Shown here: piece after piece, positions 8,990 to 17,858 of the stretch
Layout: the number at the start of each line of letters is the position of its first letter
Position numbering within the stretch: position 1 is the stretch's first letter
Assembly: GCA_001544655.2 (NCBI GenBank)
Contig: FCOD02000005.1
Span: forward strand, 1-64,000
Direction of reading: 5' to 3'
Source: Caballeronia turbans
GTDB taxonomy: Bacteria > Pseudomonadota > Gammaproteobacteria > Burkholderiales > Burkholderiaceae
Length of the DNA stretch: 64,000 nucleotides
Notes under the pieces: generated by a model
Seen by the model: only the letters and a program-made list of their open reading frames with translations
Databases searched by the model: none
Told to the model about the DNA's origin: nothing
Program-made: the position numbers and the translations under genes

Positions 8990-10500
8990 TGATGCGCGCA
9001 TCGGTCCGAATCGTTGCAGGGCTAACTATCGCCGCATCGGCGGGCTGTGCGGTCGGCCCGGATTACGTTCGGCCCGACGTGCCGGTGCCCGCGGCCTATA
9101 AATCGCAGACGCCGTCCGATGTGCCGCCTGCTGCGTCCGCCGCGGCATCGCAAGACTGGAAGCCCGCGCATCCCGCCGATGCGAAGCCGCGCGCGCCCTG
9201 GTGGGAGGCGTATGGCGACCCGCAACTGAACGCGCTCGAAGAACGCGTCGCGACTGCGAACCAGACCGTTGCCGCTGCCGCTGCGCGTTATCGCGGGGCG
9301 CGTGCCGCGGCCGCGCAGGCGCGTTCGGCTTACTTCCCGACGATCACCGCGAATGCTGCATTCAATCAGTCGCGCGTGTCGTCGAACGTGCTGTACAAAT
9401 CGAGCGCGGGCATCACCGTGCCCGACTATCTGGTCGATGCGCAAATCTCCTGGGAGCCGGATCTGTGGGGGCGCATCTCGCGTGCCGTCGAGGGGGGGCG
9501 CGCGGTAGCGCAGGCGAGCGCGGCCGACCTGCAAAGCGCGATTCTGTCGATGCAGGCCGAACTCGCGACCAACTACTTCGATCTGCGCGGCACCGTTGAG
9601 GAAGAGCGGCTGCTGGACGCCACGCTGCAAGCCTATGAGAAAGCGCTCGCACTCACGCGCGATCGCTTCGCGGGCGGCGTCGCGGCGGAATCGGACGTGG
9701 CCCAGGCGGAAGAGCAGTTGCGCGCGACGCAGGCGCAACGGATCGATCTCGAGACCACGCGCACGAGCCTCGTCAACGCGATCGCGATCCTTGTCGGCGA
9801 AAATCCGTCGAATTTCGCGCTCGATGTCGCGCCGCTCAACGAAGCGCATTCGCCGCATCCGTCCGCGGCGCTCGCCGTGTTGCCGCTCAGCGTGCCGTCC
9901 GCGCTGCTCGAGCGGCGTCCGGACATCGCAGCGGCGGAACGGCGCGTCGCCGAGGCGAATGCGCGCGTCGGCGTGGCGACGGCCGCGTTCTTCCCGAACC
10001 TGCTGCTCGCCGCGACGGGCGGTCTCGAAGCGACGCGTTTTACGTCGTGGCTCGAAGCGCCGAGCCGCTTCTGGTCGCTCGGGCCGCAACTCGCGTTCAC
10101 GGTGCTCGATTTCGGCGGACGCGCGGCGGCTCAAGATGCGGCGCGCGCCGCCTACGACGAGAACGTCGCGGATTATCGCCAGACGGTGCTGACCGCGTTC
10201 GGACAAGTGGAAGACAACCTGAACGCGCTGGAAGTGCTGCGCCGCGAAAGCGAAGCGCAGCGCGATGCCGTCGATGCCGCCCAGCGCGCGCTCGGCAAGG
10301 TGAGCAACCGCTACGAGAACGGCGCGATCACGTATCTGAGCGTCGTGGTGACGCAGGCCATCGTGCTGTCGGATCAGCGCACGGCGGTGCGCATCGAACG
10401 GCGGCGCATGGCGGCGAGCGTTGCGCTCGTGAAGGCGCTGGGCGGTGGATGGACCACGGTCGAACTGCCTGGCGCCGAAGCAGTGTCGCAGCGGGATTGA
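8989..10500 (+). CDS. Outer-membrane efflux lipoprotein (NodT/OprM family)
   Basis: The protein of about 503 residues starts with a lipoprotein signal ending in ASAGC, followed by AVGPDYVRP, the usual N-terminus of NodT-type channels. Two repeated OEP domains follow, with long helices rich in Ala, Arg and Glu. It forms the trimeric outer-membrane duct of the tripartite pump encoded just upstream. ATGs at 8989 and 8992 both fit, as does a GTG at 8986; all overlap the adaptor stop codon. Confidence 0.92.
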   Translation: MMRASVRIVAGLTIAASAGCAVGPDYVRPDVPVPAAYKSQTPSDVPPAASAAASQDWKPAHPADAKPRAPWWEAYGDPQLNALEERVATANQTVAAAAARYRGARAAAAQARSAYFPTITANAAFNQSRVSSNVLYKSSAGITVPDYLVDAQISWEPDLWGRISRAVEGGRAVAQASAADLQSAILSMQAELATNYFDLRGTVEEERLLDATLQAYEKALALTRDRFAGGVAAESDVAQAEEQLRATQAQRIDLETTRTSLVNAIAILVGENPSNFALDVAPLNEAHSPHPSAALAVLPLSVPSALLERRPDIAAAERRVAEANARVGVATAAFFPNLLLAATGGLEATRFTSWLEAPSRFWSLGPQLAFTVLDFGGRAAAQDAARAAYDENVADYRQTVLTAFGQVEDNLNALEVLRRESEAQRDAVDAAQRALGKVSNRYENGAITYLSVVVTQAIVLSDQRTAVRIERRRMAASVALVKALGGGWTTVELPGAEAVSQRD

Positions 10501-10512
10501 ATTCCGCACGAT

Positions 10513-10551
10513 GCATGCAAAATGCCACCGTGCATCACGCATGCAAAGTGC
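10513..10551. repeat. Two 13-base near-identical direct repeats
   Basis: GCATGCAAAATGC (10513-10525) and GCATGCAAAGTGC (10539-10551) are repeated 26 bases apart and differ at one base. A T6 run follows directly. They lie between the convergent channel gene and the membrane-protein gene. The second copy can fold into a short CGCA/TGCG stem before the T-run, so a weak terminator role is possible. Confidence 0.4.
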
Positions 10552-10597
10552 GTTTTTTCCGGCGCGCCGGGAGACACGCCGGGAACGCGCATCGAGG

Positions 10598-11221
10598 CTA
10601 GACGAGCAGAAACACGCCGCATGCGATCAGCGCCGCGCTCCAGAGCCAATCGACGTTGATCCAGCCGCTGCGCAGAAAGCCTAGGCCGCCGCGTTCCTGA
10701 AGGGACATCGCGAACATGGAGATCGCGGCGATCACGGCGAGCATCGCAGCGGTGTGGACGGCGAGCGCCAGCGCGGTGGCTTCGAACGCGGTGTTCGCAA
10801 GCTGGCCGGTGCATAGCGGCAACAGCGCCGGCACGAGCATCAGCCCCGCGCCGTGCGCGCTCGACATCACGAAGGACCACAGCGCGAGGCCCGCCAGCCC
10901 GGTGCGCATGCCGACGGTCGGCCGTCCGCGGTGCCCGCGCCACGCACTCCACACGCCCCAGCCGATCAGAAGCGCCCCGGATGCGCGCGCGAGCACGTCA
11001 TGGCCGATCACCATGCCGAGCGTGAGCGCGCCCGCGAGCACGAGCGCGACCGATGCCGCGTGACCCAGCGCGATCGGCACGAGCGATACCAGTGCGACAC
11101 GGCGGCTCTGCGCATACAGGCCGAGCGCGACCGCGAAGAGCCATCCCATCGCCGGATTGAGGCCGTGAAACGCGCCGAGGCCCGCGGCTGTCAAGAGGAG
11201 CGCGGGCGACGCGGCGTCCAT
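10598..11221 (-). CDS. Hypothetical multi-pass membrane protein, SBP56 partner
   Basis: The 207-residue protein begins MDAASPALLLTAAGLGAFHG at the ATG whose first base is 11221, 20 bp after the SBP56 stop codon, on the same strand. I see about six hydrophobic segments. Membrane-embedded histidines recur in FHGLNPAMGW, LGHAASV, SSAHGAGLML and AVHTAAML, a pattern that recalls metal or small-anion permeases but is not diagnostic. The in-frame open sequence further upstream is an antisense-free shadow of the SBP56 gene. Tight spacing suggests one operon with the methanethiol oxidase. Function is unknown. Confidence 0.7.
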   Translation of the reverse strand: MDAASPALLLTAAGLGAFHGLNPAMGWLFAVALGLYAQSRRVALVSLVPIALGHAASVALVLAGALTLGMVIGHDVLARASGALLIGWGVWSAWRGHRGRPTVGMRTGLAGLALWSFVMSSAHGAGLMLVPALLPLCTGQLANTAFEATALALAVHTAAMLAVIAAISMFAMSLQERGGLGFLRSGWINVDWLWSAALIACGVFLLV

Positions 11222-11241
11222 GCGAAGCGGCTCGCGGCGTC

Positions 11242-12636
11242 TCAGGGATAGCAGTACGAATCCGACGAACAATCGCCGCCCTGCAGCCGGATCTGATGCG
11301 GCCGATGCCCCTTTGGCCAGTCGATGAAGAACTTGTCGTCGACGGCGAGGCCGCCGTTCGGATCGGCGTCGAGCTTCACCATCCAGCCGTCTATGCCTTC
11401 TGGATAAAACTGCGCATCCACCGCGCCGTAGAGCGAGTTGGTGAAGTAGACGCGGCGGCCGTCGCGGCTCACCTCGACCATCTGCGGTCCGCCGTTCAAC
11501 GCGCCATTCGCGGCGCCCGGATGCGTCGCGCGCGCGACCACGCCGCCGATGCGCACCTTGCCCGTCAGCTTCGGCGCGAACGGATCGGAGACGTCGTATT
11601 GCAGCATGTCGCCCGTGCCCCAGCAGGACACGTAGAGAAAGCGATCGTCCATGGACAGATCGATGTCCGAGACGAGCGGCGGGACCGCGCCGAAGCCTTT
11701 GAGGAGCGGCGGCAGCGCATCGGCATCGGCGGGCTCGGCGGGAATGTCGATGATCTTCTTCACCGCCCATTTGTCGCCGTCGCGATACCACGTCCAGATC
11801 GACGACGACAGATCCTTCAGGCTGATCACGCAATTGACGAAGCCGTATGGCTTGGTCGGATCGTGCGCGGGGCGCAGTTCGAACACGAGCTGATACTCGT
11901 CGCCGAAGTCGATTTCCTGAATGTGCCTGCGCTTCGTGAAGTCCCAGAAATGCAGCTTGCGGCCGTACTTCGCGCCGAGCAGCAAGTCCGGCACGAGGCC
12001 GTTCTCGAAGGTATCGGGCGTGCCCCATTCGCTCGTGACCATCGTGTCGTAGCCGAGATGCCACCATCCGTCATACGCGAGCTGCTGCGGGCCGCGATCG
12101 ACTTCCCAGCGGCCGAGCGGATCGAAGCTCTGCTGATCGAGCATCAGCACGCCGCCAGGCGCCTTGCCTTCGGCGTTGCCGAGCGCGGTGATATAGATCC
12201 CGCCCGGCCCGCAGTGCACCGTGTGCGGACGCGTATAGCCGGTTTTTTCCGCGAGCTCCGCGGGCTCGATCGTTTTGACGATGACGGGCTTCTTCGGATC
12301 GGGCTTCGTGTCGAGGATATGAATGCGCGACGACCGCAGCCCCGGCACGACGAGATAGCGCCGCTCCATGTGCGGATGCGGCGCGTTCGGGCACAGGCAT
12401 GACGAGCAGGCGTTCCAGCCGAAGTGATGCAGCTCGTCGCCGGTATCGGGCATCGAGATTTCGCCGACGATTTTCGTGTAGTCCGGCGAATCCGGATCGA
12501 CATCGACGACGGCGATCCTGTCGGGCGTCTGGCGTTCAGGATCGAACGTCGCGACGTAGGCCAGCGTTTCACGCGGCGCTTTCGCCGCGAGCCGCGGGGA
12601 AGGGTAGAAGCTCGGATCCGGTTTCCATGTCGCCAT
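11242..12636 (-). CDS. Selenium-binding protein 56 family / methanethiol oxidase
   Basis: The 464-residue protein matches SBP56 in length and motifs. It has FGWNACSSCLCPNAPHPH near residues 72-89 (the Cys-rich segment of the family), SRDGRRVYFTNSLYGAVD, and the near-terminal MVKLDADPNGG. SBP56 homologues in bacteria are copper-dependent methanethiol oxidases (MtoX), giving formaldehyde, sulfide and hydrogen peroxide. No signal peptide is seen at MATWKPDPSF, whereas MtoX enzymes are often periplasmic, so this may be a cytosolic SBP56 paralogue. GGGAG lies 8 bases before the ATG. Confidence 0.87.
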   Translation of the reverse strand: MATWKPDPSFYPSPRLAAKAPRETLAYVATFDPERQTPDRIAVVDVDPDSPDYTKIVGEISMPDTGDELHHFGWNACSSCLCPNAPHPHMERRYLVVPGLRSSRIHILDTKPDPKKPVIVKTIEPAELAEKTGYTRPHTVHCGPGGIYITALGNAEGKAPGGVLMLDQQSFDPLGRWEVDRGPQQLAYDGWWHLGYDTMVTSEWGTPDTFENGLVPDLLLGAKYGRKLHFWDFTKRRHIQEIDFGDEYQLVFELRPAHDPTKPYGFVNCVISLKDLSSSIWTWYRDGDKWAVKKIIDIPAEPADADALPPLLKGFGAVPPLVSDIDLSMDDRFLYVSCWGTGDMLQYDVSDPFAPKLTGKVRIGGVVARATHPGAANGALNGGPQMVEVSRDGRRVYFTNSLYGAVDAQFYPEGIDGWMVKLDADPNGGLAVDDKFFIDWPKGHRPHQIRLQGGDCSSDSYCYP

Positions 12637-12827
12637 GCTGCGTCTCCCAGTTGTGTCGTCGTCGATTCGCTTGCAAAAGCACTATAGGACACGCGGACGC
12701 GACACGCTTGCGATGCCCTCGCGGCGCAACGATGCTTTTGTGCTTAGCTTTCGCATGACGCATGAATCGGCGGCGGAAACAAGGCCTAGAATACAGGCAT
12801 CGCCCCTGGACCAAAAAGGAGGTAGCG

Positions 12828-12983
12828 ATGGCCGAGCCGATGATCAGCCTGATGGCGGGAGTCATTCTGGTGCTATGCGTCGCGGTGGTTCTCGTGATGC
12901 ATCACCGGCACCCGCATATCCATACCCCCAAAGCGCGCTGGCTGGATTCCCATCCGCCGCGTGACTGGCGGCACAGGCATTGA
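12828..12983 (+). CDS. Small His-rich membrane peptide (51 residues)
   Basis: AAGGAGG at 12816-12822 precedes the ATG at 12828 by 5 bases, an almost ideal ribosome binding site that sets the start (MAEPMISLMAGVILVLCVAV). A single membrane helix covers residues 6-25. The cytoplasmic or periplasmic tail begins HHRHPHIH and ends RDWRHRH, with 9 histidines in about 26 residues. A strong terminator follows 33 bp downstream. It is divergent from the SBP56 gene. Metal binding is a guess from composition only. Confidence 0.72.
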   Translation: MAEPMISLMAGVILVLCVAVVLVMHHRHPHIHTPKARWLDSHPPRDWRHRH

Positions 12984-13015
12984 ACGTGCAGCAGGACGTG
13001 AATTAAACGGATAGG

Positions 13016-13043
13016 GCGCCGGCATCGACCGGCGCTTTTTTTT
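13016..13043 (+). terminator. Rho-independent terminator
   Basis: GCGCCGG (13016-13022), loop CATCGA, CCGGCGC (13029-13035), then eight Ts (13036-13043). It closes the short gene that ends at 12983 and separates it from the convergent gene at 13064. Confidence 0.87.
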
Positions 13044-13063
13044 CGCACGGCGCGCGAAGCGCG

Positions 13064-13384
13064 TCAGCGTCTTGGCCCTTTCATCGCCTCGGCTTCCATC
13101 GCGGCGTGCCATTCCTCGCTATTCTCGATCGGGTCCATGCCTTCGTCGATGAACGCGGACGCGCGTTCCGCCACCGAGCGCGTTTCGTCGTCGGTGTCGT
13201 CCTCGGTGACACTGTCCTCGTCGGCGGGCGGCTCCAGCATGTCCTGCAACATCGCCTCCAGTTCGGGCGTATCCCACGGTTCGCCGCGCTGCTTTTTCCT
13301 TTTGATGTAGTGCCGTACTTCGGCATCCTGCTCGGATGTCAGCGGAAGCCCGCGGAAGGTGCGGTTGGCGTCGAAGTCACTCAT
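13064..13384 (-). CDS. Conserved-looking small acidic protein, function unknown
   Basis: A 106-residue protein starting MSDFDANRTFRGLPLTSEQD. GAGAGGAA lies 5 bases before its ATG (13384), which argues against the longer in-frame extension upstream. The sequence has an Arg/Lys-rich stretch (HYIKRKKQRGEPWDTPELEA) and then a highly acidic one (PADEDSVTEDDTDDE). No membrane segment or signal is seen. I do not recognise a family. It could be a small DNA- or protein-binding accessory factor. Confidence 0.65.
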   Translation of the reverse strand: MSDFDANRTFRGLPLTSEQDAEVRHYIKRKKQRGEPWDTPELEAMLQDMLEPPADEDSVTEDDTDDETRSVAERASAFIDEGMDPIENSEEWHAAMEAEAMKGPRR

Positions 13385-13473
13385 GTTCGTTCCTCTCGCG
13401 CAAAACCTGTGATGCGTCGGCAAGCGCCTCAAGTGTAACGCCGTTCGTCTGCGCATAAAAACGCGCGATTCAG

Positions 13474-13944
13474 TCAGCCGAGCGGCGGCAGGCGTCGTTC
13501 GATCGGCGTCGCTTTCACGATGGCCGTGCTCGTCGCGGCGCGCTCGGTCACTCGGGAAAGAATGTCGTCGAGATGCTCGATCGAGCGCAGAAAGAGGCGG
13601 CATACGAAGCAGTCGTCGCCCGTCACCTTGTCGCATTCGACGAACTCGGGAATGCGCCGGATCGCGTCCTCGACGAGATGCAACTGCCCGGGCAACGGCT
13701 GCACGCGCACGATCGCCTGCAGCGTGTAGCCGAGCGCGCGCGGATCGATATCGACGGTGAAGCCGCGAATCACGCCCTGCGTTTCGAGCCGGCGCATGCG
13801 CTCGGCAGTGCTCGGCGCCGAGAGGCCGACGCGTTTCGCAAGTTCGCTCACCGCGATGCGCCCGTCGCTCGCGAGCACGTTGATGAGTTCGCGATCGATG
13901 GCGTCGATGCCCACGTGGGGCGCGCTGCTGAGGTTCTTTCCCAT
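13474..13944 (-). CDS. Lrp/AsnC-family transcriptional regulator
   Basis: A 156-residue protein beginning MGKNLSSAPHVGIDAIDREL. It has the N-terminal winged helix-turn-helix (IAVSELAKRVGLSAPSTAER, about residues 30-49) and the C-terminal RAM domain (GYTLQAIVRVQPLPGQ, VTGDDCFVCRLF). Such proteins sense an amino acid and control transport or metabolism genes. It is divergent from the DMT transporter gene at 14057, and a dyad symmetry at 13979-13994 lies between them. The usual family length is 150-165, which supports this start over the longer in-frame one. Confidence 0.9.
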   Translation of the reverse strand: MGKNLSSAPHVGIDAIDRELINVLASDGRIAVSELAKRVGLSAPSTAERMRRLETQGVIRGFTVDIDPRALGYTLQAIVRVQPLPGQLHLVEDAIRRIPEFVECDKVTGDDCFVCRLFLRSIEHLDDILSRVTERAATSTAIVKATPIERRLPPLG

Positions 13945-13978
13945 GATGGCCTTGGATTCGAAGGTCGAAAGATGCACT

Positions 13979-13994
13979 TGCCTAATTCTAGGCA
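13979..13994. promoter_or_regulatory. Candidate Lrp-type operator (inverted repeat)
   Basis: TGCCTA-ATTC-TAGGCA is a perfect 6-bp dyad with a 4-base AT-rich centre. It lies 35 bp upstream of the Lrp-family start and 62 bp upstream of the divergent transporter start. This is the expected position for an operator shared by both genes. It is an inference; no binding data. Confidence 0.5.
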
Positions 13995-14056
13995 TGGTTT
14001 CAGCGCGAGCGCCCGGATAGACTTGAACCCATCGAAAATTGCATGGCGGGCACGAG

Positions 14057-14995
14057 ATGAACACGGAAAGAATCAATGCGCGTTTTGCGGGCGCATCGAA
14101 CGCGAATGAACTGCGTCGCGGCGCGATCGAGATGTCGCTCGCAATGTTGATGTCGGGCACGATCGGCTGGCTCGTCGTGTCGTCGGGGCAGACGCTGTGG
14201 AACGTCGTGTTCTTTCGCTGCGTGTTCGGCGCGGCGACGCTCGTCGCCGTGTGCGCGGCGTTCGGCTTTCTGAAGAAGCGCTATTTCTCGTGGCGCATGA
14301 TGGGGCTCGTCGCGCTCGGCAGCGTGGCGATCGTCGGCAACTGGCTGCTGCTGTTCGCCGCGTATTCGCGCGCGTCGATCTCGATGGCGACGACCGTCTA
14401 CAACACGCAGCCATTCATGCTTGTGGCGCTCGGCGTGGTCGTGCTGCGCGAGCGCGTGTCGGCGTCGACGATCGCGTGGCTCGGTGTCGCGTTCATCGGC
14501 CTTGTGATGGTGGTGCGCGTCGAGCCCGCCGTGCTGGCGATGCCGGGGCAATATTTCGAAGGCATCGCGTATGCGCTCGGCGCGGCGTTCCTGTACGCGA
14601 TATCGTCGATCGTCACGAAGCGCCTGAAGGGCACGCCGCCGCATCTGATTGCGATGCTGCACGTGCTGTTCGGCATCGTCATGCTCGCGCCGTTCGCACG
14701 TTTCGACCAGACGCCCGCGTCGATTACCGGCTGGTCCGATCTCGTCATGCTCGGCATCGTCAACACGGGACTCATGTACGTGCTGCTCTACGGCGCCATC
14801 CAGAAGCTGCCGACGGCGATGACGGGCGCGCTGTCGTTCATCTATCCGGTCGTGGCGATCGTCGTCGACTGGCTCGCGTTCGGGCAAAGGCTCGCGTGGC
14901 TGCAAGTGGCCGGGGCGGTGCTCATTCTGCTCGCGGCGGCGGGCGTGAATCTGCAGTGGCGGATCGTGCCGCAAAAACGGCGCGCGAACGATTGA
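14057..14995 (+). CDS. DMT-superfamily transporter (EamA domains)
   Basis: A 312-residue membrane protein with ten predicted helices in two EamA repeats; examples are [19 protein letters not shown] and [20 protein letters not shown]. The start is taken as ATG 14057 ([10 protein letters not shown]); a TTG at 14039 is in frame but unneeded. EamA proteins export amino acids or metabolites. Its divergent Lrp-family neighbour suggests amino-acid-responsive control, a common arrangement for exporters. Substrate unknown. Confidence 0.88.
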   Translation: MNTERINARFAGASNANELRRGAIEMSLAMLMSGTIGWLVVSSGQTLWNVVFFRCVFGAATLVAVCAAFGFLKKRYFSWRMMGLVALGSVAIVGNWLLLFAAYSRASISMATTVYNTQPFMLVALGVVVLRERVSASTIAWLGVAFIGLVMVVRVEPAVLAMPGQYFEGIAYALGAAFLYAISSIVTKRLKGTPPHLIAMLHVLFGIVMLAPFARFDQTPASITGWSDLVMLGIVNTGLMYVLLYGAIQKLPTAMTGALSFIYPVVAIVVDWLAFGQRLAWLQVAGAVLILLAAAGVNLQWRIVPQKRRAND

Positions 14996-15048
14996 CGCGC
15001 ACTCGTATAGAATGGCGCCCCTTTCCGACTACATCGAAATCCCGCGCC

Positions 15049-15960
15049 ATGTGGTTCAAGAACCTCCAGCTTCACCGTCTCCCCGCACACTGGTCCGTCA
15101 CGCCGCAACACATGCAGCAATGGCTCGCGCCGCTCGCGTTCAACGCGGCGTCGAGCATCGAGAACGAGCGGCGCGGCTGGGTCTCGCCGCGCGGCGACGA
15201 TGAACTCGTCTACACGGCGAATCGTCAGACGCTCATCGTCTATCGCGCGGAGAAGAAGCTCCTGCCCGCATCGGTCGTCACGCAGTTCGTCAAGGAACGC
15301 GCGGCCGAAATCGAAGAGCAGCAGGGCTTCAAACCCGGCAGAAAGCAGTTGCGCGAACTGAAAGAGCAGGTCACCGACGAACTCCTGCCGCGCGCGTTCA
15401 GCATTCGCCGAGATACGCGCGTATGGATCGACCCGGTGAACGGCTGGCTTGCGATCGATTCGTCGTCGGCGACGGTGTGCGACGACATCATCGGCTTGCT
15501 CGTGAAGTCCGTCACCGATCTGCCGCTCGCCAGCGTGCGCACCGCGCGCTCCCCCGTTTCCGCGATGACCGACTGGCTGCTGTCGGGCGACGGTCCCGCG
15601 GGCTTCACGCTCGATCGCGACACCGAACTGCGCTCGACGGGCGAAGGCAACGCGACGGTCCGCTATGTCGGCCACGCGCTCGAAACCGAAGACATGCGCC
15701 GGCATATCGAAGCGGGCAAGCAATGCATGCGTCTCGCGATGACGTGGGATGACCGCGTTTCCTTCGTGCTGACGCCATCGCTCACGTTGAAGCGCGTGAG
15801 CGCGCTCGACGTCATCAAGGAAGCCGCCGATCCCACCGCCGCGAACGACGACGAGCGCTTCGAATCCGACTTCATCCTGATGACGGGCGAACTCGCGCGC
15901 ATGTTGTCGGCGCTGACCGAAGCACTGGGCGGCGAAGAGGATCTGCGCGCCGCCGCGTAG
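15049..15960 (+). CDS. rdgC: Recombination-associated protein RdgC
   Basis: A protein of 303 residues, the same length as Escherichia coli RdgC. It begins [12 protein letters not shown] and contains the conserved [27 protein letters not shown] and [14 protein letters not shown] blocks. RdgC forms a toroidal dimer on DNA and restrains RecA. It stands alone, 53 bp after the transporter gene and convergent with the diguanylate cyclase. The longer open frame reaching back over the transporter gene is a frame coincidence. Confidence 0.95.
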   Translation: MWFKNLQLHRLPAHWSVTPQHMQQWLAPLAFNAASSIENERRGWVSPRGDDELVYTANRQTLIVYRAEKKLLPASVVTQFVKERAAEIEEQQGFKPGRKQLRELKEQVTDELLPRAFSIRRDTRVWIDPVNGWLAIDSSSATVCDDIIGLLVKSVTDLPLASVRTARSPVSAMTDWLLSGDGPAGFTLDRDTELRSTGEGNATVRYVGHALETEDMRRHIEAGKQCMRLAMTWDDRVSFVLTPSLTLKRVSALDVIKEAADPTAANDDERFESDFILMTGELARMLSALTEALGGEEDLRAAA

Positions 15961-15973
15961 GGAAACAGGCGAA

Positions 15974-17119
15974 TCAGGCGGACGGCGACGGCGAGAACGC
16001 GTAGCCGTTCTTGCCATTGCGCTTCACGGTGTACATCGTGTCGTCGGCGGCGGCGACGAGCCGCCAGTAATCGTTGACGCGATCCGGGAAGCTCGCGATG
16101 CCGATGCTCGCGCGCACGAGCGACAGGCCCATCTGCGCATCGGTTTCGCCGACGCACGCGATGATTCTTTGCGCGATCACGGCCAGTTCACCATCGCTCG
16201 AAAACTCGCTCACGAGCAGCGCGAATTCGTCGCCGCCGATGCGCGCGACGAGATCGCCGCCGCGCACCGCATGGCGGAAACGGCGTGACACCGCGATCAG
16301 AAATTCATCGCCGATGCGGTGGCCATGCGTATCGTTGACGCGCTTGAAGCCATCGAGATCGATGTACAGCACCGCGATGCGCGTCGAGCCGCGCGCGCCG
16401 CTCGCGAGCGCGTTGGCCGCTTCCTCCAGCGCCGCGAAGAGCTTGCGGCGGTTGGGCAGGCCGGTCATCGGATCGTGCAGCGACGCCTGCTCGAACTCGT
16501 TGGAAATGCCGAGGAGTTGCCGGTTGCGTTTTGCATACATGCCGAGCGCGGTGATGAGCACGCCGAAGACGATCGCCGAGAGCGCGATCAACGTATGCGA
16601 CACGCTCAGAATGCGTTCGCGCACGTCCGCGCTCGCGCGATCGCGAGCGGTGCGCCACCAGGCATAGGTGGAATCGAGCGCGGAACTCGCCTCGCCGAGC
16701 GCGGTGGCGGGCGAGAGGACGGCGGAGGGCAGGGACGGCGCCGACATGGGGCTTGCCGCCACCAGCGCGTGCAGCGCCGCGAGCCGTGCCGCCAGTTCGA
16801 TGCGCGACTCGCGATAAGCCGCCTGACGCTGGGTGTCGCCGGCTGGGGCGTTCTGCAGCGACAGCGCGGCCGCGCGGGCGGTATCGGCGCGCTCGACCGC
16901 TTCGAGCACGAGCCCGACATACTCCTGTTGCAGTTGCGCGGAAAAGATCGCGCGGATCTGCATCGCGAGGAACAGCAGGCCGATCAGCAGGCACAGCAAT
17001 GCGGCGCCCGCGAGCGGCGCGGGGCCGGGCATGCGCATGCGTTCGAGCGCGCGCCGCACGCGGCCCGCCAGCGTGTCCTCAGGGGCGTGAATACTCCTCT
17101 CGCTGACGGTTCGGGACAT
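15974..17119 (-). CDS. Diguanylate cyclase (membrane-anchored GGDEF protein)
   Basis: A 381-residue protein with two membrane helices (about 38-56 and 170-192). They flank a roughly 110-residue, Ala-rich periplasmic helical region, and a cytoplasmic GGDEF domain follows. The active-site GGDEF is intact at 295-299. RGGD at 286-289 is exactly five residues upstream, matching the inhibitory I-site (RxxD). It should make cyclic di-GMP with product feedback. The gene overlaps the 3' end of the preceding gene by 41 bp, so the two are probably co-transcribed; a later start such as MRMPGPAPLA cannot be excluded. Confidence 0.9.
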   Translation of the reverse strand: MSRTVSERSIHAPEDTLAGRVRRALERMRMPGPAPLAGAALLCLLIGLLFLAMQIRAIFSAQLQQEYVGLVLEAVERADTARAAALSLQNAPAGDTQRQAAYRESRIELAARLAALHALVAASPMSAPSLPSAVLSPATALGEASSALDSTYAWWRTARDRASADVRERILSVSHTLIALSAIVFGVLITALGMYAKRNRQLLGISNEFEQASLHDPMTGLPNRRKLFAALEEAANALASGARGSTRIAVLYIDLDGFKRVNDTHGHRIGDEFLIAVSRRFRHAVRGGDLVARIGGDEFALLVSEFSSDGELAVIAQRIIACVGETDAQMGLSLVRASIGIASFPDRVNDYWRLVAAADDTMYTVKRNGKNGYAFSPSPSA

Positions 17120-17858
17120 TGTGTCGATAGCTCACTCGGTTAAAAAACGCGCCCACGCGGGCGAAGAGACCGCCCTCGGGCTTCGCGTGCGCCTGGCGCT
17201 TGCGCGCCTGCGCGTAGGAGTCGTTGCCGGCGCGATTCGCGGCGGCGGCCCGCGCCGTCGCCGATGGCGCGCCGCGGCGTTGCACGGCGGCGCCCTGGAC
17301 GGGCGCGGCGGTCGATCCGTCGGCCTGCGACGGTCGTGTCGAGGACTGCGCGTAGGCCGTCGTCGCGAGGGTCGTGTCGGAGCCGTCCGTGCCGGTGTCG
17401 GCGACGGTGGGTTCGTCGGCGGCGTCGGCGACCGGCGCATTGTCGGCAAGCGATGCGGTGTCGATGGGCGCGGGTCCATCGTTCGACGCATAGCGGACCG
17501 CGTTGCCGGGAGCCCCGGCCAGGGGCGTTTCCACGGCCCCCGCCGACTGCGTTTGCGCGGCGATGGCGGGCTGGTCGATGCCGAGCGTGCGGCGCGCGCT
17601 CGCCATCGCTTCGGCGTACACCCGCTGATCGTGGTTGAACCACATGCCGTACGCCACGGTGCCGAGCACGCCGATGCCGAGCGCGGTCGCCGATGCCATC
17701 CACAGCGCGAGTCGCCCGAAACGCAATGGCATGCGCATGGGGCCGGGTTCGTCGTCGTAATCGATTGCAGTCTCGGGCGAATTGGTGACAGTGGGATCAT
17801 TCGCGGGACTTGCGTGCTCCGCGATGCTCTCCTCGGGTAGCTTTGCGTGCTGAGGCAT
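17079..17858 (-). CDS. Hypothetical single-pass membrane protein
   Basis: Start taken at ATG 17858 (MPQHAKLPEE) with GGAG 9 bases upstream, giving 259 residues. A short acidic cytoplasmic part is followed by one helix (LALWMASATALGIGVLGTVA, about 53-72). A long low-complexity Ala/Thr/Ser/Asp tail and a basic C-terminus (ARKRQAHAKPEG) complete it. No enzyme motif is seen. Its 3' end overlaps the diguanylate cyclase gene by 41 bp, so it may be an envelope partner of that enzyme; this is inferred only from overlap. Confidence 0.6.
   Translation of the reverse strand: MPQHAKLPEESIAEHASPANDPTVTNSPETAIDYDDEPGPMRMPLRFGRLALWMASATALGIGVLGTVAYGMWFNHDQRVYAEAMASARRTLGIDQPAIAAQTQSAGAVETPLAGAPGNAVRYASNDGPAPIDTASLADNAPVADAADEPTVADTGTDGSDTTLATTAYAQSSTRPSQADGSTAAPVQGAAVQRRGAPSATARAAAANRAGNDSYAQARKRQAHAKPEGGLFARVGAFFNRVSYRHNVPNRQREEYSRP

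Noticed and set aside
10598-12067. A 489-residue membrane-protein frame on the minus strand
   Set aside because: Its first 280 codons are out of frame within the SBP56 gene and Arg/Gly-rich; only the part from 11221 onward looks like protein.
14197-15048. N-terminal extension of RdgC by 284 codons
   Set aside because: It is off-frame DNA of the DMT gene, Arg/Asp-rich, and RdgC has its normal 303-residue length without it.
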